This document shows, one piece after another, positions 34,605-45,904 of a DNA stretch of 64,000 nucleotides. The position numbers and the translations under genes were made by a program. Every line of letters starts with the position of its first letter. Position 1 is the first letter of the stretch. A model generated the notes under the pieces. It saw only the letters and a list, made by a program, of their open reading frames with translations. It was not told where the DNA came from and made no database searches. This DNA is from Posidonia oceanica (Eukaryota > Streptophyta > Magnoliopsida > Alismatales > Posidoniaceae): the NCBI GenBank assembly GCA_037176725.1, contig JAZBRS010000075.1, forward strand, positions 79,114,001 to 79,178,000. The letters run 5' to 3'.

Positions 34605-34661
34605 GTTGGACGCTGGGATGTACAGCATCCAACGTTAGACGCAAGGACTGTTGCGTCTAAC
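34605..34661. repeat. Hairpin pair in LTR D
   Basis: Unit 34605-34633 (arms GTTGGACGCT and AGCATCCAAC) and unit 34634-34661 (arms GTTAGACGC and GCGTCTAAC). In the second unit both arms differ from the consensus at paired positions, so the stem stays perfect. Confidence 0.85.
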
Positions 34662-35020
34662 GCATAAAGTTCAGATAAATCATTGTAATTTGGCGGAAAC
34701 TTACAGATATATCATCTAACTCATGTAAGTCAGGAAAACACTTGGAATATGATATAAATCATGACATACACTTCACCATCAATTTCCAAACTCATTCAAA
34801 CATTCTCAAAAGATTATTTCAAAGAAAACAATTGGGGGAGTAAGACAATATGGCAAATGAGTCAAATAAACCCCTAAGTAAATAAATCTAAGGAGATCAG
34901 TAGAAAGTTTAAATCATGTGTGAAATAGATTTAGGCTAACTACAAACACCAAATATCAAATCTCGAATGTTATTGAAAGGCATTTTGTGAAGTAAAAGTC
35001 ACTGAAATCTGAACACAAGT

Positions 35021-35078
35021 GTTGGATGCTACTGAATACAGCGTCTAACGTAAGATGCTGCAACAGTTGGCGTCTTAC
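35021..35078. repeat. Hairpin pair in LTR D
   Basis: Units 35021-35049 (GTTGGATGCT, AGCGTCTAAC) and 35050-35078 (GTAAGATGC, GCGTCTTAC); the second keeps pairing of GTAAGA with TCTTAC despite three changes from the consensus. Confidence 0.8.
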
Positions 35079-35260
35079 ACCTTGTAAACAGATTTCAAGG
35101 TAAAAACTCAAGGAAGAAAGCATATTTTTAATTTAAATGCTGTTGTAATAGAAACATGATTGAGATAAAGTAGAATAGACTGTATGTAGCACGGATAAAT
35201 CATCAGAAGATGTATAAAACATTTTTGTAAACGAAAATATGTAAAAATAAACATCAGGAC

Positions 35261-35317
35261 GTTGGACGCTAGCCACAGCAACGTCCAACGTTGGACGCAC
35301 CAGACTCAGCATCCAAT
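35261..35317. repeat. Hairpin pair in LTR D
   Basis: Units 35261-35289 (GTTGGACG, CGTCCAAC) and 35290-35317 (GTTGGACGC, GCATCCAAT). The start is 240 bp after the previous pair. Confidence 0.85.
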
Positions 35318-36146
35318 GCACTGACAGAGCATTCAATCTGAAAATCCATTCAAACCAGATCGAATCGAAACAAAAAGCATTCACAGAGCAAGAGTAGACA
35401 CATTTACGAGCATAAACATGCAATTATTATAAAAAAACGGATGTATAAATCGTCCTCCCCACCTCCACTTGCCTCTCACCAAAATCTGGTGAGTTCTTCG
35501 ACCATTTGAGGACCGGGGAGCTCACGGAGCTTATCTATGGCTTATCGTGGAGGTTCGGGGAGGTCACGAGAGACCTTGAGATGCAAGTAATGGGAGGATG
35601 GATTCTAGGCCAAGCTCAACGGCCGGCAGCCTCACATGGTCGGAACCCATCACCGGAAAATGCAAATAACGGCTAACATATGCATATCAGAAGCAAAACC
35701 TATGTAACATGCATTGAAACTAACATTCACGACGTAAGGAATAAAATTCTATGCTAAGGGATGGAACGTACTTACCTGTTTTGGCATTTGGTGTGGCTTC
35801 CCTTCGCCGGCGGCTCTCTTCGGCGGATACTGTGGTGGCTCAGGTGGCAGTAAGCGGCTGGGTAAGTCCGGTTGTGTCACAGGAAGCTCGAGGTAGCCGG
35901 AGGTGAGTGAATTCAAGGGTGTGTGGGCTGTGGTTAGCTCTGGGAATCCTCTCTGGAAATGGATTGCCTCCTCCTTCAATGGAGAAGAAAAATCCTTTTT
36001 GTTTGGTTGCATGGGTTGAAACGTAAGAAGTGGAAACGAGGGAACGTAGGACTTGGCTAGAAATGTGTTTAGGATAGAGGGCACAAAGGCATTTGCATTT
36101 GGGAGTCGTTTGGAATTCCAAAACCAATCTCTGTTAGTCCCGGTGC

Positions 36147-36196
36147 GTTGGACGCCTACCTGAGCTGTGTCTTACGTAAGATGCTGCCTCAGGTAG
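36147..36196. repeat. Hairpin pair in LTR D, second unit split by LTR E
   Basis: Unit 1 is 36147-36175 (GTTGGACGC and GTCTTAC arms). Unit 2 starts GTAAGATGCTG at 36176 and resumes at 37443 with CATCCTAC; leaving out LTR E and one copy of its GGTAG duplication gives a unit of exactly 29 bp. Confidence 0.75.
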
Positions 36197-37437
36197 TGAT
36201 GTGAATTTTAAATAACCGCAAGTACACGGTGTACTATGTAGTACGGATGCAAATACTGGTCGATCCCACAGAGAATAGAGTTTCCAAACACAAAGATTAC
36301 TTATCAGTTATTGAAAGGAGTTTGAGAGTGATGATGATTAAGAACTAAAACTAGAAGCTGTAATCAAATTAATTAAATCCTATGGTTTCGAATTCATTTA
36401 TGTAAAATACAATATGCATGATTAAATCCACTCTCTATCTCTCTTCATGATCTAAATAATTAACTCAATGTTTCTTATCCTAACAAGCATAATCCATATG
36501 CAATGCACCATAGATTATCAAGTCCTAAGATAAAATCACACAAATCAAACTAAATCAAATGATATACTTTAGATCTAAGATTATACACATGATCCCTAAT
36601 TATTCTTCCCCAAGCATAGATTAAAAAGATATAATCAATATTAATCTATCAAAGTTTATCAATATAATAAAGATTCATGCAATATACGTCTAATCTAAGT
36701 AATTATAACATTTAAGCTTGAGAAGACAAAGAGGAACTTAATCACAACATATGAAGTTACATAAACTTCATCTAAACCCTAGATCTAGAAACTTAGCCAA
36801 ACATGATAATGGAAAGCATCAAAATAAAAGATAGGAAAAGAGAAGAGCAAGACATAATTAAGATAAAAAATGAACTTGTATTAATAAAAACTAAGATTAC
36901 AGAAAATGAACTTGAAGAACTCTAAAACAATGGAAGAAGAGAGTCTAAGCCTAATGTGGAAGATGAAGGATCCTCAAGATCTATACAAGGGGTCCCTTTT
37001 ATAGGCTTACAAGGACTTAGCTATCACGGAGACAAATCCAGATAAAAATCCTAAAACTAAAATTCAAATACAGGATATTTCCAAGTGATCAAGGTAACAG
37101 CAAAAGACTGAGTCAAAGTCTTCATATCCGAACGCCTAGGAGGCGTCCAAGTGGCCATGGATTAGCTCTGACTTGGTCAATTCTGTTATCTTATCTTCCA
37201 CCTCGTATTTACACATGTGGAAAAAGTATATTTGACCTCTTGCATGGATTTACATTTCTTTTATCCACAGAGTTGCATTTCTTTTTATCTTTTATTCTTT
37301 CTCTTCCTTCTTGTTCTCTTTTCTTTTTAGGTTCTCGGGTTCCTGCAAATTTTACATAAAACACCTCGAGTAATATTATTTATAAATAAAAGAGATAAAT
37401 ATGGGACATAAAACATGCACGAATAATATGCTCATCA
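36197..37437 (-). mobile_element. Solo LTR E (Athila-like), inserted in LTR D
   Basis: 1,241 bp, plus-strand ends TGATGTGAATTTT and ATATGCTCATCA, flanked by GGTAG (36192-36196 and 37438-37442). It is the reverse orientation of the LTRs of element F: shared features include the ACCGCAAGTACACGGTGTA end, AATATTACTCGAGGTATTTT, the CTCTCTTCATGATCTAAATA stretch and the ACCCTAGATCTAGA block. It has the GGCGCC-type hairpin (ACGCCT AGG AGGCGT at 37132-37146) of this family. Confidence 0.88.
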
Positions 37438-37470
37438 GGTAGCATCCTACACCCCAAAGAGCTGGATGGT

Positions 37471-37527
37471 GTTAGACACTAGCCTTCCTACGTCTTACAT
37501 AATACGCAGGCACATCCAGTGTCCAAC
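37471..37527. repeat. Hairpin pair in LTR D near its 5' end
   Basis: Units 37471-37498 (GTTAGACACT, ACGTCTTAC) and 37499-37527 (degenerate ATAATACGC arm, GTCCAAC). Most decayed pair in D. Confidence 0.65.
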
Positions 37528-37574
37528 GACCCAGAGAGTATTTTTGGATATTTTTTGGTGTTTTTGATTGGATT

Positions 37575-37800
37575 TTTGGTTGGGCTTGGGCTTGGGCTTG
37601 GACTTGGGTTTAGGCTTGGTTTAGGACAAGGTTTGGGTTTAGGCTTAGTCTTGGACAAGGCATAGGTTTAGGATTGGTTTTGGACAAAGCTTAGGTTTAG
37701 GCTTAGTCTGGGATTGGTTTTGGACAAGACTTAGGTTTAGGCTTAATCTGGGATTGGTTTTGGACAAGACTTAGGTTTAGGCTTAGTCTGGGATTGGTGA
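37575..37800. repeat. GGTTTAGG-rich tandem repeats of about 42 bp in LTR D
   Basis: Four to five units of TTGGACAAGACTTAGG, then TTTAGGCTTAGTCTGGGA and TTGGTTT. Contains TTTAGGC, not the plant telomere TTTAGGG, so it is a local minisatellite. Confidence 0.75.
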
Positions 37801-39737
37801 ATAAGTGGGGGAGCCACCATGACCGAACACATCTTTGGGAGAAAAACCGCCGACGAAGGACTACAAAATCAGGGTGTCTACACCCATTAATTACATTTAA
37901 GAGCAATATTACTTATTCATATCCTTTTTGTCCTATTCATTCTCCTTCTTAACATCATTTCATACATGATCTTGTTAGACTCTTGAGTTTCCATAACTTA
38001 TATTTGTTAATGCTATAATAAGAGAACTTTAATTATCAATAGATGAGAATAGTGCTAGCATTAAGTAAAAATGTTACTTACTGATAATGTTAATCTTTTT
38101 ATATTTCTAAACCACTTATAACTCAACTCATATTAGTTTATCTGAACTAATTTTTAAATATTCCTTATAATATTATGCATCCTTCTATTTATAATAATAG
38201 TTTTGTATTTAATGATTTTAAGTGAATGTCACATGACTTGAATATGTATCGAGAGTATGACGTATGACATAACTTGTAACACTCTTTTCATTTATATCAA
38301 ATCAAAAGATGTCATTTTATTAATCCTAATTGTCACTTGAGTTTTGAAGGTCTACTAAAATTCATTGCAATTAATTGTATTGATACACCACCTGTAAGTC
38401 AAACTTTTAAATATAAAATAATGTTTGAAAATAATAAACTTTTAACATTCCATAAGAAAGCACATCTTTTTTTAATAACTATCACTCTTCTTTTTTATAT
38501 TCATAATTTGATTTTTTTTTTACTTTTAATTGCAATGCACGTACCTGATCTACCAGTACTATTTTATTAATTCTCACTTTGTAAAAAAGAAGAAGCATGC
38601 TACCTAAGCATGTCTCTTAATTATTCTTCATTATTCTACTAATCAAAATACTTATTTTTTTCACCTTTCTTATATCTAAGATAATATTAACCTCTTCACA
38701 TTACTCTCATACCAATCCTAATATTTTTTTCACATTTATTTATTTAATTATATATTTATAACTTCTTATTTAATAGTTGATAATAGACATAGGTAGATAA
38801 CTTGTGCACTTGCTAACACCAAATATAGATCCAATAGTACTAATTGAGCACCTCATTGAGATACACTAAACTTTATAATGTCTGATATTATTTATTGATT
38901 TATCTAATTTGCTACATTATTATTTGTCACTTATGAATGTGAAATGGTGAAAAATAGTTATAGCACATATCCTTCACATATTAATTGTCATTACGCCTCT
39001 TATGCATGATTATATTATTTATTAACATTATTGTGATGCAATACATTCTTATTTCTACATTCAACTTCCCGTCACTCCAAAAAATAAATTTATTGTTGAA
39101 AATTGTTAGTGTTAGGATAGTTTCTTAGAATAAGACAACTCTGAGAAAAAATTTGACATCTTGAAAATCAGAACAACATAGTATCATCATGGTGGAGGAA
39201 TTCACAAACTAAGCTCTTACATGACCACATGAGAACTACATTTTCATGAGTATTTTGGAGATTTATTTTTGTTATTAATTTTAAAGTTAATCACTTCTTG
39301 TTGTCATTATACATTTAATTTTAGTTGATTTTATTTCCATCTCAAAATCTTAGAAAAGAACAGACAGCCTATACATGTTATGTTTTCCTTTCTCATATTT
39401 TTGTTTTGACCAAAAATGGATAGTTTCTTGTCCAAAAAAACTTAAGAGTTTATTAATAGGGTATATTCCACTTGTAATCACATATGTAGTCTGATATCGT
39501 AGTAATAAAATTTAAAAATTATTCAATTAATTATCATTGTAAAAACTTATTCATTTAACTAGGCCTCCACTTTTTCTAAGAGTTATACTATTAATGAACT
39601 TGATTTTACAAGTACTTAAATTTAATAACTACAGAACATGTAATTCATAATTTTACATATGTTCAATTATTATATTTAATACCACCCAAGAAAGAGCATA
39701 TTTTTTATCAAAATAATTTTCTTGACGAAATTCCTAA

Positions 39738-39766
39738 ACATGCAATGCACGTGTTAGTTCACTAGT
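39738..39766 (+). mobile_element. Possible Helitron-like 3' end
   Basis: An imperfect hairpin (ACATGC, AAT, GCACGTGT) is followed after a few bases by CTAG and then T, the layout of plant Helitron 3' ends. A similar GCAATGCACGT stretch occurs at 38533. I cannot find a matching 5' TC end. Confidence 0.3.
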
Positions 39767-40204
39767 ATATATACAAGTGAGCTATTTTACATAATAATTA
39801 TTTTATTTTATTTTTTGATAAGAAATAACTATTTGCTTTATTTGTTTTGTGTTCGTATATGATTTTCTGGATTATGCATTTTAAATTTTATAATATGCTT
39901 GTAATTGATATGTCGATTATAATAGATAGTGATTGAAATATTTCTCATTTGAATCTTGAAGTATGGTGGAAAACTGGAAATTTCATATTTTGTTCTTAGA
40001 AATATATGTTCTTTCCTACAGTATTAGTTTTCTCTCTTAATAAAAAATCTTTTAAGCTAATATTTGTTATTCCAAAATAACATTACTTTCTACAATGGTG
40101 TTGATAGTGGTGTCAGAGGTTATAGTAAGTGGATGGTATTCTAGAAGTCTAAGTTGAAGAATATAGGAATAAGAGGACATAACCTAAGGGACACATCGAG
40201 AATT

Positions 40205-40580
40205 CTATAAAAATTATAAAAAACCAATGTCATGTGAGTCACATGATCATTTGTTTTAAAATGTCGATGAGCGAATGGTCAAATGTATAATGACATAAGT
40301 TGAGGAGCTATATTTATTACATTGTAATGTAAATAGTAGCCTTATTAGAATAAAAAAATAAAAAATCAATATCATGTGAGTCACATGATCACTTGTTCTA
40401 AACGCTAATGAGCAAAAGGTCAAAATCTAAAATACTTTGAGTAAAAGAAACCAATTCCATGTGAGTCATATGATTGTTTTGAACGTTGTTGAACAAAAGG
40501 TCAAAATGTAAAATGACATAAGTTGAAAGGCCATTTTATTACATTGAAATGTTTAAAGTAGCATTATTAGAAATGAAGGA
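40205..40580. repeat. Diverged direct repeats with a GTGAGTCACATGATC palindrome
   Basis: Three copies contain CATGTGAGTCACATGATCA or a variant, followed by GAGCAAAAGGTCAAAATGTA and AATGACATAAGTTG. Copy starts are near 40205, 40361 and 40441; the middle copy is shorter. Confidence 0.7.
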
Positions 40581-42007
40581 AGTTCATAGTAATAAAGTAT
40601 AATTTACTCTCGTTTTTACTTACACTTTAAGTCACGACTATAAGAAATAAAAAGAAAATATGAGCCATCACCAACACTATATGGATAATTTTACAATTTC
40701 TTTGCTTACTCTAGCATTCTCTATCATTTTGTCTTATTAAAACTTTCTGTTATCTAATTTCATATTTCCAATCTATATTCTTCAATCACCTTCATCTTGC
40801 TATTTCAAAATTCTCTCTAGAATTCTCTATTGTATTGAACAAATTTCTTCTCCTTTGTAAATTCTAATATTATCCTTTCACTGTATAACTAACCAAGTAA
40901 GTCATCATTTTTTGAAATCACATCAAATTCAATTCACTAAGATTTTGTTCATATCTTTTACCAACTTATTAATATATAGTAAACATCTAAAAAAAAGAAA
41001 TACACGACGTTGTTGGTTTTCTATTTAATATATTCTAATTATGCTAATCAATATTTCAACAGTGACGAATCCTTAATAACATTTTAAACCTTTATCATAG
41101 ATAAATACATAAGTTAGTCGAATTGTGTCAGATTATGAAGGATTTAGTTAAGTTATGATGAATTATTTCTCTTTTAACATTAAAATTAAGATAACATACA
41201 AAGATTAAATTCAAATTAAAATCAACTTAAATCCATCCCATTTTTTAGTAATGCGCACACAACCCAGCGATGCTTTGCTCCACAGCCAACGTGGGTGAGA
41301 GAATCAGAAAATATCTTTTGCTGTTCATGGTCCACCACTAGGCAACTAGTAATAGTTAATTTCCAACTTTCCGTCCATTCTCTGGGTGGTTCGTGGATCC
41401 CATAGGACCCGCTTTGCCCGAATAAATTAATAGATTGTTTTTCTTTTTTCTTAGTTATTATTACCAGGGAGAGGTAGTTTCTTGGAAGCTTCTAGCTCAC
41501 AAATAATATGTAAAACACCTCCCCCAGTTCGAACTATTGTAGGAACCAAAAATTAAATATTCGGTGACTTGAACTTTCCACCTAGCGATGGGGGTGTTGG
41601 CGTTATTGTTAATATCTTTTTGATTTGGGGTCCGCCACTTATTCATCTCGTCTAGGTGCTTGCACTTGTCCAAGAACTCCTGTGTCTACAAACATCTTTT
41701 ACAGTCTTTATTAGTATATACACAGGTAAACAAATGTGACGACTCCTAAGAAGTGAGAGAATAGGGCAAGAAAAATGGTAACGCGGAAAAAGGGGGTCCC
41801 ACTAGGCAGTAGACCAGCTATCTCCAAGTAAAATTGGATTGACTATATAATTTAAAAAAATAAAATGCAGGCTCCTCCCCAGTACGTGAGGAAAGCGTCC
41901 GAGACTTGCCACGTAGAGGTTTAAATGAGTGGTTCTACCTGAATTCTAATTAATCCTTTTCAAACAGATAGCAAGGTAATTCAATATCTATTTCAAGAAT
42001 TTGTTTA

Positions 42008-42263
42008 TATTAGGACATCTGATTAAGTTTGTAATTAGTTACAAAGAGTAGTTGTAGAATGTTATTAAAAGAATTGGTTTAGTAGTTGTTATAGGTTGTT
42101 AAGGAGTTTATTAAGTGTTTGTTAAAGAATTTGTTAAAACATTTATGATTATTAGAGTAGTGAGTTGTAACTTGTATTTCTTGAACTCTATAAATAAGAA
42201 GGTGATGTCTCTCTCTCTCTCTCTAATTAAGGAGAGAAGAATAGAAAATACTGTTTGCTTTTA
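42008..42263 (+). mobile_element. 5' LTR of the Copia element
   Basis: 256 bp, with TTGTAATTAGTTACAAAGAG near the start, CTCTATAAATAAG as a TATA-like box and TACTGTTTGCTTTTA at the end. The 3' copy is 49928-50176. Confidence 0.9.
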
Positions 42264-42280
42264 TGGTATCAGAGCAGGTG
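42264..42280 (+). other. Primer binding site of the Copia element
   Basis: TGGTATCAGAGCAGGTG immediately follows the 5' LTR; complementary to the initiator tRNA-Met 3' end, standard for plant Copia. Confidence 0.9.
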
Positions 42281-42414
42281 AAGAGAAGTTTTCTCTTCCG
42301 AGGTCAAGGGTTTTTTTGTTTTCTTTCCTTCTCCCCTATTTTCTGAGTTGAGAAGTCATCTCTTCTCTTCCGATTGCTGCTTCCGGTCATCACCTCCAGG
42401 AGTATCGTGTTGTG

Positions 42415-43261
42415 ATGATGATAGCAAGCAACTCCATGACAAGCTCTGTTGCAGCAAAATCGAGCTCTTCCGCAACAACGGCGATGAAGTATCCGTATCC
42501 AGCAGCTATCAATGTTGCTAACTTTGTGTCGATAAGGCTGAATCTGAGCAATTTCTTGTACTAGAAGACACATATCACAGCACTCATAGAGAGCAATGGT
42601 CTTGAAGGCTTTCTAGATGGATCTGAAGAAGCTCCGTCGCCGAAGATCATGGTTAATGGCGAAGAAAGGGCAAATCCAGACTACAAGTCTTGGATTCACA
42701 CAGATCGCTTGGTTCGAGTTTGGATTACGAGCACTCTGACAGAAGAAGTAATTGGGTTCGTTGTTGGATTGAAGACGTCCAAGGAAGTTTGGGATGCTTT
42801 GATCTCAAATTTTTTCACAAAACTCATAGGCAAGAGAGTTTGAGCTTCTTTCACAGTTTTGATATCTTCAGAAAGGTACTTCTTCTTTGTCTGTGTATCT
42901 TTGCAATTTCAAGTCCATCTGCGACAAGCTAAATGCTATCGGGAGACCAGTGAAAGATCAGAACAAGGTCTTTGCTTTGCTGAATGGGCTTGGAGCTGAT
43001 TATGAGAGCTTTACTACATCCATGTTGAAACCTCCGATTCTGATGTATGTTGATTTGATTCCTCTGCTACAAAGTCACGAATTAAGGAAGGATAATGGGA
43101 AATCTCAGCTGAATACTTCAATGGTATTTTTTAGCCAGAAGAATGGAAATGGAAATGTGGGAACAAGGATTTTAAGAAAAGAAATTTTTCATCTCAAGGA
43201 AGGGGATTTTCTTAAGGGGTTATGTCTTCTTCCAACATTAGTAGTAAAAATGGAACAATAG
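42415..43261 (+). pseudogene. Copia gag, broken
   Basis: Starts at ATG 42415 ('MMIASNSMTSSVAAK'). Gag core 'YKSWIHTDRLVRVWITSTLT', 'TSKEVWDALISNFF', then in another frame 'YLCNFKSICDKLNAIGRPVK' and 'LLNGLGADYESFTTSML', the UBN2-type Copia gag. TAG at 42562 fits a Trp codon in the conserved N-terminal 'FLLWK'-type motif; a stop at 42841 and a frameshift near 42850 follow. Confidence 0.85.
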
Positions 43262-43740
43262 GCCAGAACACTACTATAAATGCTGATCCGAATAAGTTTA
43301 GCATGAAAGGAATAGTTTGTCAAATTTGTGGAAAAAAAGTGCATGATGCACTGAGATGTTGGCACAGATTCAATAATAGTTATCAGACTGAACAGATTCC
43401 TCAAGCTTTGGCTGCAATGAAGATGACTGATGTTGATTCAGTTGAATGGCATGTTGATACAGGAGCTACTGACCATGTGGTGCAAAATCTAGGTATTTTA
43501 CAGAATATTATTTCTTATAAAGGTTCATATTTTATTATGGTAGGTAATGGGTGTCATTTACCTATTACTCATACTGGTTTTGGTTTTATTATTGGTGAAA
43601 TTCCAATTCCTTTAAAAGATGTTCTGGTGGTGCCTAGTATAAAGAAGAACTTGTTATCTGTTTCACAACTTACTGCTCAGTATCCTTGCTATTTTCTTTT
43701 TAAAAGAGATTTGTTTTTATTAAGCATCTGCAGAATCATA
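43222..43740 (+). pseudogene. Copia zinc knuckle and protease
   Basis: One frame: CCHC knuckle 'CQICGKKVHDALRCWHRF', then aspartic protease 'WHVDTGATDHV' with the DTGA active site, and 'VLVVPSIKKNLLSVSQL'. The protease motif is intact, but frameshifts on both sides separate it from gag and integrase. Confidence 0.88.
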
Positions 43741-43742
43741 AA

Positions 43743-44660
43743 GTGTTGGCTATGGGCAGTAAAAAGGGGAACATGTGTACTCTTAAACCAAGGAAAAGGA
43801 GTGTTTTCTTTTCCAATAGGCAAAGGAGTGCAAATGGAGAAGTTTGGCACAGAAGATTGGGACGTCCTCATAAAAGAATAATTCAGCATTTGAAGGAAAT
43901 AAAGGCTATAGATGACATAGACTATCCTAATACTATTTGTTCTAGTTGTGAGATGAGTAAAAGTAGGAAATTACCATTTGTGACACATAATACTAGATCT
44001 AAAATTCCTTTTGAAAAGATTCATTGTGATCTATGGAGAAAAGCTCCTGTAGCTTCTAACCAAAAGTGTCTTTACTATGCACTTTTAGTAGATGATTGTA
44101 CTCATTACTGTTGGTTCTATCCAATAAAGGAGAAATCTGCCTTCTTCAGATGTTTTGTGCTTTTTCATGAAATGGTTATGAAACATTTTAATTCTAATAT
44201 CAGAATTTTTCAAAGTGATGGTGGAGGTGAGTTTGTTAATGATAATCTGAGTAATTATTTGGCTGAGAATGGAATTGTTCAGAATATTTCTTGCCCACAT
44301 ACTCCTGCACAAAATGGTTTAGTAGAAAGAAGGCATAGGCACTTAGTAGAATTGGATTTAGCAATGATGTTTGAAGCATCTGTGCCAAAGAAATTCTGGG
44401 TAGAAGCTTTTTCTACTGTTGTACATCTTATTAACAGGTTATCTTCCAAGTCTTTAAATTTGCAAAGTTCGTTTGAATTGTTATATAAGAACAGTCCTGA
44501 TTATTCATACTTGAGGACTTTTGGTTGCTTGTGCTTTCCCTATTTGAGAGATTATGCTATTTCCAAACTAGATCCTAGATCACTACCTTGTGTTTTCCTT
44601 GGATATAGTGAGAAACATAAGGGATGCAGGTGTCTGGATTATTCTAGAGGAAGACTTTAG
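43743..44660 (+). pseudogene. Copia integrase
   Basis: GAG-pre-integrase 'VWHRRLGRPHKRIIQHL' and 'CSSCEMSKSRKLPF' (HHCC zinc site), then the core with D in 'KIHCDLWRKAPV', D in 'IFQSDGGGEFV' and E in 'NGLVERRHRHLVE': the DDE triad is complete. Downstream 'FGCLCFPYLRDYAISKLDPR' and 'CVFLGYSEKHKGCRCLD' are typical Copia. It ends at TAG 44658, 90 bp before the insertion of LTR C. Confidence 0.9.
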
Positions 44661-45693
44661 ATTTCCAGGAATGTAATATTTAATGAAAGTATTTTTCCTT
44701 GTAAACAACATGTTTCTCATAATGTACCCATGGGGGAATTGTCTTCTTATCCTTGTAGTAATCCTGAATTCTGATCGTCCATGCACATTATCAAAACTTG
44801 TGTGCATCGATCAAAATAGGCTCACTATATGCGGCTGGATCTGAGGTAAGAACTCGACTCAGAAACGCTGGCAAAAGAAAAGAAAAGAAAAGATAAAACA
44901 ATTCGGAGTCGCCACCGAGTCTATTGAATTGGAAGACAAGGAAAACCAGGGGGTAAAGCATGAAAAGACATGTTGAACCAGATGCAAGGAGGGGCAAAGA
45001 GATGCAAGGATAAGCTAAGCTATGCTATGCTATTATGCTATGCTATGACTCAGGCCTAGGATAAAGGAAAGGTCGATGCGAGCTAAGAGAAAGGGCAAGG
45101 ACTCCTGTTACGCATGGGGAAGGTGTTAGGCACCCCGATACGTCCGAGAGTCGGTCTTTCTTAGGCAATCTCGCGCTATGCAGGGAGTTGCTAGCCTAAT
45201 GCCTTAAATGCTTACCTATTATGCAAGGGAAAGAAACGTGCTATCTAAGTGCTCAGCCACGCTGCTAGTGTTCCGAACTGGGCGGACCCTGGTTCGTGAG
45301 AACTCCTAAGCAGTAAGCATCACGGCCCTATATGCAGATGTAAGCGATAAAACAAAACGGCGGGGAAACCAAGCAATGCGGGTGACATGCAAGCAATAAA
45401 GTAAAACAGGCACGGAAAACGATGCAAAAATACAGAAAAATAAAGCAAGGCACGGAAAATGATGTCGAAAGCGAAGAGCGATGCAAAAGGGTGCGGAAAA
45501 CCATGCAAAAGAGCGAGAAACGATGCAAAATGCAGAAAACGGGGCAAAGTGCGGAAAACGAGGGTGCGAAATCAAAACAGAGGGGCGGGCAACATGCATT
45601 AGGATTACAGCAAGCCAAAGAAGCAATAAAACGTGAGAAACGGCGAGCGAAACAAAATCGACGTTTTAAAATGGCTGTCAGCCATCTGCATGC

Positions 45694-45722
45694 ATTGGTC
45701 GCTGGGACAGCCCGCGTCCAAC
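45694..45722. repeat. Single hairpin unit in LTR C
   Basis: 29 bp, arms ATTGGTCGCTGGG and CCCGCGTCCAAC. No partner unit beside it. Confidence 0.6.
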
Positions 45723-45904
45723 ACCTGCAGTAGACAGACAGCATGCACATTTTGAAAATCCATGCATTCTAACTATATGGATGCAATATAGATGCAAATA
45801 TGCAACTAAATGAGTGCTAGACATGCTAATCTAACCTAACAGAAGATTAGAGGAAGAATCAGAACAAGGAGCATGCCAAAATTAAACATCCAAGCATGTA
45901 GGTT

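Larger units (their letters stand above)
8838..37882 (-). mobile_element. Element D: non-autonomous Tat/Ogre-like retrotransposon, gag only, nested
   Basis: Parts in order on the minus strand: 5' LTR 37882-34060 (starts TGTAGACACCC, ends GGTTACA), PBS 34054-34037, leader (33.9-34.0 kb, 27.1-27.8 kb and 13.3-13.57 kb), gag 13278-10640, and a 63-bp satellite 10135-8838. No protease, RT or integrase is present. The leader is split by solo LTRs B and A and the 5' LTR by solo LTR E; removing these by their target-site duplications joins the pieces. The 3' LTR is not recognisable, so the left edge is the last part I can assign. The flank at 37883 is CCCAT. Confidence 0.65.
34060..37882 (-). mobile_element. 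5' LTR of element D
   Basis: On the minus strand it runs from TGTAGACACCCTG (37882) to GGTTACA (34060). The GTGCTAGGCACCCCC and GGAGTTGCCACCTAGTC blocks match A, B and C. It contains five places with hairpin units and is interrupted by solo LTR E. Without E it is about 2.58 kb, similar to A. Confidence 0.82.
37888..42002. other. AT-rich region, mostly unassigned
   Basis: About 4.1 kb between element D and the Copia element. No open frame with a recognisable domain. It holds a possible Helitron-like end (39738-39766) and diverged direct repeats (40205-40580). A less AT-rich part (41235-41420, 41560-41720) has no features I can name. It may be older host intergenic DNA. Confidence 0.5.

Noticed and set aside
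37575..37800. Interstitial telomere repeat
   Set aside because: The unit is about 42 bp and contains TTTAGGC, not tandem TTTAGGG.
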